Shown here one piece after another: positions 23,217 to 27,499 of a stretch of 27,499 nt of DNA (position 1 is its first letter; each line of letters opens with the position of its first letter). The position numbers were made by a program, and so were the translations under genes. Source of the stretch: Nitrospira sp. (GTDB lineage Bacteria > Nitrospirota > Nitrospiria > Nitrospirales > Nitrospiraceae); contig JANYBU010000176.1 in the NCBI GenBank assembly GCA_025360665.1, positions 1 to 27,499 of the forward strand, in the 5' to 3' direction. Below the pieces are notes generated by a model. That model saw only the letters and a program-made list of their open reading frames with translations, ran no database searches and was not told the origin of the DNA.

Positions 23217-23387
23217 GACGGCGGTGACCGGCGCGATCTGCTCCAGCTGTTCGATTACGGACTGATCGCCTATGTCCCCCGAGTGGAGAATGTGATCGAC
23301 CCCTGTAAAATGTCGTCGAACCGCCGGATCGAATAGGCCATGGGTGTCGGCAATCACGCCGATCCGAATAGCTCTCCTCTGGTTCAC
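23214..23387 (-). pseudogene. YfcE/MJ0936-type phosphodiesterase, N-terminal fragment
   Basis: A GTG at 23387 overlaps the stop of the M48 gene as GTGA and opens 57 residues, including IRIGVIADTHGLFDPAVRRH, FTGVDHILHSGDIGDQSVIE and QLEQIAPVTAV. The metal motifs D-x-H (IADTH) and GD (HSGDIG) of calcineurin-like phosphodiesterases are intact. The frame then ends at TAG, the edge of element T4, at the point where the family normally reads GN-D. The rest of the gene is at 21771-22120. The intact ancestor was evidently coupled to the M48 peptidase gene. The fragment alone cannot be active. Confidence 0.88.
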
Positions 23388-24517
23388 GGGGCGGCGACCG
23401 GCTGGGATCCGAGTGAAGCCTGCACGTGTTTCCAGTCGAACGTAAAAGGCTCCGGCGATTTCTTCGGCAAGGCGGCGAGCTCCGCTTTCAATCGTTCGGC
23501 CCTGGCGGTGCTCATCGGATGCGTCGAGAGCCATTCCATCCGACCTTGGTCTTTCTCCGAGAGCCGTTCGAAAAACCTGATCATGCCGGAGGGATCGATC
23601 TTCGCCCGCTGGAGCAGTTGCAATCCTTTCAGATCGGCCTCGGTCTCCTGCTCCCGGCCGAACTTGAGGGTGAGCAGTTCGACACCGAGCTGTTTCATCA
23701 GCCCGACGAGGCCCTGTTGATCGCCGAGCACGATGGCCACCACCGTCAGCAGCCCAAGACTTTTCACGATCCGTTCAAGCCCATGCCGCTGCAGCACGTG
23801 GTTCAGCTCATGGCTCAACACGCCCGCCACTTCTTCGCCGCTTTCTGCTTTTTTCATGAGCCCTGTGAACACCACCACATACCCGCCAGGCAGCGCGAAG
23901 GCATTGACGACGTCGCTCTTCACCACCGTCACTTCGAACTTGTAGGGATTATTTGGAATCTGTTCGGTTAGCCGTTGCGTCATCTCTCCCAGCGCTGCGA
24001 CCGCGGGGCCGTCTTTCATCACCTCCTGGTGGCTGAGAAAATCCCGATAGGCCGATTCCCCCAGCTTGTGCTCCCACTCCACCGGAATCCGGCTCACGGC
24101 AAGCTCGACCAACAGATCGGCTCCGAACCAGAGCCCCAGCACCGTGGCCAGGATCGCCCCGCCGACCACGCCCCAGACGAGCCGGCCCCGGTGACGCACC
24201 TGACGCACCCGCTCTGCGGCCTGTGCAAAGGGAAGACTGAGATGGTCGGGAACCGACTCCCGGAAAGCCCGAATCACGTCAGGGTTCTTCAGATACAGCG
24301 TCCGTTCCCCCTGCACGTTGACCCATTTCACCACGAGATGGTCATGATCGAGTCCGCCCGCCGTGACGGTCAGGCTTGAAAAAGGAACGGATTCCGGCTG
24401 GCCATCGGCAGTATCAGATGCAAAAGTGACGGTGAGTCCATGCTCCTCGACTTGAACAATACAAGGCGCACCGGCGGCGGGAAACTCGTCACCGAAACAG
24501 AGGGCGTTGGGACTCAT
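23384..24517 (-). CDS. M48-family membrane metallopeptidase
   Basis: The product is 377 residues from the ATG at 24517 (MSPNALCFGDEFPAAGAPCI). An in-frame ATG at 24562 would add residues encoded by the hairpin at 24518-24620. The N-terminal 110 residues are an unassigned cytoplasmic domain. A membrane segment (LVWGVVGGAILATVLGLWFG) lies at about 113-132. The zinc motif HELNH is at 226-230, within LSHELNHVLQRHGLERIV, and the third ligand Glu is in FGREQETEADLKGLQLLQRA. The layout resembles M48 peptidases of the Oma1/BepA-like group that act in envelope quality control. No Shine-Dalgarno is visible because the hairpin touches the start codon. It sits between the AIM24 gene and the phosphodiesterase remnant. 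Confidence 0.92.
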   Translation of the reverse strand: MSPNALCFGDEFPAAGAPCIVQVEEHGLTVTFASDTADGQPESVPFSSLTVTAGGLDHDHLVVKWVNVQGERTLYLKNPDVIRAFRESVPDHLSLPFAQAAERVRQVRHRGRLVWGVVGGAILATVLGLWFGADLLVELAVSRIPVEWEHKLGESAYRDFLSHQEVMKDGPAVAALGEMTQRLTEQIPNNPYKFEVTVVKSDVVNAFALPGGYVVVFTGLMKKAESGEEVAGVLSHELNHVLQRHGLERIVKSLGLLTVVAIVLGDQQGLVGLMKQLGVELLTLKFGREQETEADLKGLQLLQRAKIDPSGMIRFFERLSEKDQGRMEWLSTHPMSTARAERLKAELAALPKKSPEPFTFDWKHVQASLGSQPVAAP

Positions 24518-24620
24518 AGCGGGGTAACCGGGGTACGGGGGTAACGGGATAACGCGCTGCATATCTTGCCACTCATTCGTCCATTCCTTTATCCCTTTAT
24601 CCCCATACCCCGCTATCCCC
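24518..24620. repeat. Word hairpin, CGGGGTA/GGGATAA family
   Basis: The left arm 24518-24556 (AGCGGGGTAACCGGGGTACG...) faces the right arm 24585-24620 (TTATCCCC, ATACCCCGCTATCCCC). The arms are tandem degenerate GGGGTAAC/GGGATAA words and their complements. The left edge touches the M48 start codon and the right edge touches the AIM24 stop codon, so it fills the whole gap between the two genes. Confidence 0.8.
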
Positions 24621-25303
24621 TACTCACTGACCGGAATGAACTGCCGTATCCACGCCCCAAAACTGCCCGGGTTCCGGCTTTGAATGTACACAAGTCCAGG
24701 CCCTCGGAACCGGCAGACAAACCCTTCGCCTGAGGTGAAGCTGGAAACCCAGCCAGAGGTGGCTTTTTCGATGTTGTAGGAGGTTGTGGCGGACCAGGCC
24801 ACCAGGTGGCTATTGTCCACGATGTATTCTTGATCGGGCTTCAACTCAATCTTGTGAATGGCCCCGAAGCTGTTCAGAACGAGCATCCCTTTCCCACTGA
24901 TTTTCAGAATGAAGAAACCCTCCCCGCCCAGCAATCCACGGCTCAGGCTCTGCATTTTGCTTTCGATGAGGATCGCGTCGGCACCTGCGAGGAAGCCGTC
25001 TTTCTGCACCATGTACTCGCTCACGCCATCGAGTTCCAAGATGACAATTTCGCCGGGCACCGTTGGAGCCAGCAACACTTCGCCGGGACCGCGGCTGGCG
25101 CGCAGCGTCTGGAAGAAGAACTTCTCTCCCGTCAGGAACTTCCGCGACAGGGCCCCGAGAAAGCCGCCTTCCATCTTGCTCTCAATGTCGATGGTCGGGG
25201 AGCACGCCACCATCGCGCCTGACTCGGCCTTGATATGCTCGCCTGCCGCCAGATCTACCCGCACCATCGGAAAGGCACCTGGATAGAGTATCTCGCTTTT
25301 CAT
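24620..25303 (-). CDS. AIM24/TIGR00266-family protein
   Basis: The product is 227 residues, with AGGAGG upstream of the ATG. The family folds as a repetitive beta-sandwich and has no established enzymatic role; the mitochondrial relative Aim24 affects membrane organisation. Family signatures are MVRVDLAAGEHIKAESGAMV near 13, EGGFLGALSRKFLTGEKFFF near 44, LSRGLLGGEGFFILKISGKG near 119, DNSHLVAWSATTSYNIEKAT near 160 and SGEGFVCRFRGPGLVYIQSR near 190. It is on the minus strand, upstream of the M48 gene with only a hairpin between them, so the two may share a transcript. The four-helix-bundle unit lies just upstream. Confidence 0.92.
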   Translation of the reverse strand: MKSEILYPGAFPMVRVDLAAGEHIKAESGAMVACSPTIDIESKMEGGFLGALSRKFLTGEKFFFQTLRASRGPGEVLLAPTVPGEIVILELDGVSEYMVQKDGFLAGADAILIESKMQSLSRGLLGGEGFFILKISGKGMLVLNSFGAIHKIELKPDQEYIVDNSHLVAWSATTSYNIEKATSGWVSSFTSGEGFVCRFRGPGLVYIQSRNPGSFGAWIRQFIPVSE

Positions 25304-25322
25304 CTATTGAACCTCCTAGCTG

Positions 25323-25804
25323 ACGTAAGGGGTTAGGCGTGAGGCGATACAGACTGACATAGATCAAGGTCTCACAGCGACGCTTTTCACACCATTCGCT
25401 TTCTGATGACGGATCAGGCCACTGAGCATCTTGTCGATCCGCTCAACTTGCCTATCGAGCATTGCCCAACTATCCTGCGCAAGATATCCCAGTCTCCTCG
25501 CAAGTTCGAGGTGAGTATCTAATTCGCTGAGCGACCCTTGTGCCATGTGAAGATAGTTGATGAATTCCTTTTTCGTTTGCCGACCAGCCCCCTCGGCAAC
25601 GTTGCTGGGAACGCTGGAAACAGCCCGCCTAATTTGATCAGTCAGGCTGTATCGCTCTTCTCTCGGAAATGAATCGGTTACTTGGTAAATAGTTACTGCC
25701 AATTCCATCGCCGCATTCCAGAGATCCAATTTCTTATGCGGCTTGTCCATGTCTTGATCGCTTCCTGAAATAACGCCTCACCCCTTACGCCTAACGCCTC
25801 ACGG
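25323..25804. repeat. Inverted-repeat unit enclosing an intact four-helix-bundle gene, GTAAGGCGTGAGGC word family
   Basis: 25323-25340 matches the reverse complement of 25773-25790 at 16 of 18 positions, with more GTGAGGCG and TTAGGCG words on the outer sides (to 25346 and 25804). The enclosed 430 bp hold one gene, so its transcript can form a stem with the reading frame in the loop. The words are those of the empty hairpin at 5103-5206. The unit lies between the amidohydrolase stop (3 bp away) and the AIM24 start. Confidence 0.8.
25364..25750 (-). CDS. Four-helix-bundle protein (23S rRNA intervening-sequence protein family)
   Basis: The product is 128 residues, typical for the family. The pattern LDLWNAAMELAVTIYQVTDS, FPREERYSLTDQIRRAVSSV, PSNVAEGAGRQTKKEFINYL, HMAQGSLSELDTHLELARRL is the classical form of the proteins first found in intervening sequences of 23S rRNA genes in Leptospira and others. 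They form rings of four-helix bundles, and their function is not known. CAGGAAG lies about 11 bases before the ATG. The gene is enclosed by inverted repeats at 25323 and 25804. It belongs to a different subfamily from the broken copy at 6672-7041. Avd proteins of diversity-generating retroelements share the fold, but no reverse transcriptase is present. Confidence 0.92.
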   Translation of the reverse strand: MDKPHKKLDLWNAAMELAVTIYQVTDSFPREERYSLTDQIRRAVSSVPSNVAEGAGRQTKKEFINYLHMAQGSLSELDTHLELARRLGYLAQDSWAMLDRQVERIDKMLSGLIRHQKANGVKSVAVRP

Positions 25805-25807
25805 CAT

Positions 25808-27292
25808 TTACCCCACCACCCATCCGTAGGCTTTGTGGCTCGGCTCAGGTCCTTCTTCCAGATAGCTCATCCTGAGTTGTCCCAAAACGTCCTGCGGCAA
25901 CTCATTCCGCTTCACCTTGGCATCGACGCCAAACACACGCGCGGCGTTCAGTCCAAAGATCTGATCCTTTACCTGACGCGTGAGCGGCTGATACCCGTGC
26001 CGCTCGATCAGCTGATCCGGAATCTGGAATCGCCGAAAGGCTTCGATCTGCCATTGCGGCGTACCATACCAGATGGAGTCCGTCCCCCAGAGCACGTGAT
26101 CGACGCCGAACGCGTCGATGATCTGCCCAAGCACATGCGCGCAGACCGCCTGATGGGTCGTGACGAGCTGCGCAAAGGTCGAGCGAGCTCCATATAGATA
26201 TTCTTGATTCCAGACTGGGCCTGCTTCATGCGGCAGAACTCGGTGGTCCAGGGAATCTCGCCCGTCTTCGCAAACACCTCATCCACCGTCGATGTAGTTT
26301 TGAGCCCCGAGTGATAGACCAGGAAGTCGATGTCGGGGAAATCTTTGGCGGCCTTGATCAAATCCTTGGGATGGTTGTAGTCCGGCACTAGCCCCAGCGG
26401 CAGGCCCTTGTGGACACAGACGCGCTTAATGTTGAGCTTCCGGGCTTGCTCGAGCATCGGATAGGCGATCGTCTCATCGTCCATCCACCAGCCACGATCG
26501 AATCCCTTCGGACAAGAGCCGGTGTAGCACTTCCAGGCATCGACCTTGAGCATCTCCGCCTGCATCGCCATGAAGTCCAAATCGGCCGCCCCCAGTTGGG
26601 GCGTGGCCAATCCATGCGCGAGCATTCGTTGGGACTGCGCAAGGCGATTGATTTCGTCGCGGATGTGCGCCATTTCTTTCGGCGGCACGACCGCTTCTTG
26701 CGGATAGGGTCCCGGCGGCGTGCTGATAAGACCGATGGTGGTCTCGCTGTCAAGAAAAACTTCTTTCACAAAGTTTCGCCAGGACAAATCGTCGAGCGTA
26801 CCGGTATCGCCGGCAAGCTTGGGATTGAGCCCAGCCTCGCGAATGCGGCGGCGCAGGGAGAGCAACGCGTGTTTGGACACCCCCCCCCTTTCGATGCTCT
26901 TCGGCATCCGTCGGGTCGTAGTGCGAGGCGACATAGTGCGTCTGCACGTCGAAGATGAAATAGGGCGCGCCCTGCTGCTCGGCAAAGGCGGACGTCTCGA
27001 ACAATTCAATCTCTCCAATGTTGAAGAACCGCCCAAAGACCGAGTTCATGGCCAGCAACGCGGAAGCCGTCCCGCCTGTCGTCTTGAGAAAGTCTCTGCG
27101 AGTAAGACCTCGTCGTGCAGCGGACTGCTCAACAAGCGCCGTGGCTATCTCTTCGACTCGGGATTGGTCTGCGGTTTGGCTGAAAGGAGCAAATTCCTCG
27201 TTGGAGACGATCTGTGTCGGCATCGCAGAACGAAAGGTCTTGCCTTGCCGAATCGCGAGATTCTTCCAGCTGGGATGTTGGGGAGGTGCCAT
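25808..27292 (-). pseudogene. Tat-exported amidohydrolase-2 family protein with two frameshifts
   Basis: Three overlapping minus-strand frames make one protein of about 490 residues. Part one starts at the ATG at 27292 (MAPPQHPSWK) and carries the twin-arginine signal LTRRDFLKTTGGTASALLAM, then FIFDVQTHYVASHYDPTD. It breaks at a run of nine G (26888-26880), after which part two continues VSKHALLSLRRRIREAGLNP to KNIYMELA. One base is missing near 26183-26186, after which part three reads STFAQLVTTHQAVCAHVLGQ, DAFGVDHVLWGTDSIWYGTP and the stop at 25808. Parts two and three look like a metal-dependent TIM-barrel hydrolase (PF04909-like). Repairing either shift with one base restores the frame, so sequencing error is as likely as decay. 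Confidence 0.8.
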
Positions 27293-27374
27293 AGCAGAAT
27301 CGTCCTCTGCACGAGCCCGTGGGCGATTCTGTGGAATACCACCGGCAGTGTCAAGCAGCAGCCTCTTCCAATAT

Positions 27375-27422
27375 GAAATGAGTCTGAAGCCGGGTCGTAT
27401 TTCCAACGAGAAATGAGTCTGA
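27375..27422. repeat. 13-bp direct repeat ahead of the last reading frame
   Basis: GAAATGAGTCTGA occurs at 27375-27387 and again at 27410-27422, 35 bp apart. It lies between the divergent amidohydrolase gene and the reading frame at 27446. It could be an activator or repressor site, or part of an insertion-sequence end. Confidence 0.45.
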
Positions 27423-27445
27423 GCGGCGGCTGTGCTGAATCGGTC

Positions 27446-27499
27446 ATGATGCCAGGCATGGTGATCGACATGGAAGAAGCACGGCTGCAGACGATTGCG
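27446..27499 (+). CDS. Start of a further gene, cut by the window edge
   Basis: An open frame from the ATG at 27446 reads MMPGMVIDMEEARLQTIA and runs off the window. Four Met/Val codons near the start make the exact beginning uncertain; no strong ribosome binding site is seen. The short stretch VIDMEEARLQTIA resembles beginnings of integrase-core transposases, but 18 residues are too few to decide. Confidence 0.3.
   Translation, partial: MMPGMVIDMEEARLQTIA

Noticed and set aside
25364..25750. Avd accessory protein of a diversity-generating retroelement
   Set aside because: The fold is shared, but no reverse transcriptase, template repeat or variable repeat is seen, and the sequence is of the 23S-IVS type.
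25364..25750. A real rRNA intervening sequence inside a 23S gene
   Set aside because: The flanks are protein genes (AIM24 and amidohydrolase), and no rRNA sequence is present.

Overview
The window looks like a chromosomal segment of a moderately GC-rich, Gram-negative, free-living bacterium. The evidence is a set of envelope genes: the lipoprotein MlaA, an outer-membrane-type C-terminus, several Sec signal peptides and one Tat signal peptide. The gene mix (SUMF1-fold secreted proteins, DUF3015, AIM24, DUF4105, YceI) and the repeat style suggest Nitrospira or a close relative. That assignment is inference and rests on no marker gene. I see no rRNA, tRNA, CRISPR array or prophage.

Layout. 1-1030: start of a CPA2 (Kef-type) cation/proton antiporter, cut by the window edge. 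1031-1779: gene-poor and repeat-rich. 1780-5629: a secreted unknown protein, then a minus-strand group of a UDP-glucuronate-4-epimerase-like SDR, an MBL-fold hydrolase with a PqqD-like segment, and a VOC protein. 5801-8498: secreted SUMF1 protein, broken four-helix-bundle gene, hemD and a PD-(D/E)XK-like protein. 8719-13092 (minus): a second SUMF1 protein, a secreted LolA-like protein, zinc alcohol dehydrogenase, YceI and a TonB-C protein. 13404-15727 (plus): tdh and kbl, the two-step route from threonine to glycine plus acetyl-CoA. 15856-21736: MlaA lipoprotein, alpha/beta hydrolase, BamE-like lipoprotein, DUF4105 protein and two DUF3015 paralogues. 21771-23387: a YfcE-type phosphodiesterase gene split by a vapBC module and two repeat elements. 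23384-27292 (minus): M48 peptidase, AIM24 protein, an intact four-helix-bundle gene and a twice-frameshifted Tat amidohydrolase. 27446-27499: start of a further reading frame.

The most striking content lies between the genes. Many gaps hold long imperfect hairpins whose arms are built from a short degenerate word repeated in tandem, with the reverse complement in the other arm. At least six word families occur. Some hairpins sit inside outer elements with conserved ends, of which there are two families (TAGCCCGCAT... and TAACAGG[A/C]TGCT...). In two places the inverted repeats enclose a gene of the 23S-rRNA-intervening-sequence (four-helix bundle) family, and for each there is an empty hairpin of the same word family elsewhere in the window. 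This matches the stem-loop-with-ORF layout of rRNA intervening sequences, but here it lies between protein genes. The hairpins reach to within a few bases of start and stop codons, and the five genes whose starts they touch all lack a Shine-Dalgarno sequence, whereas most other genes have one. I regard this as the best candidate for an undescribed system.
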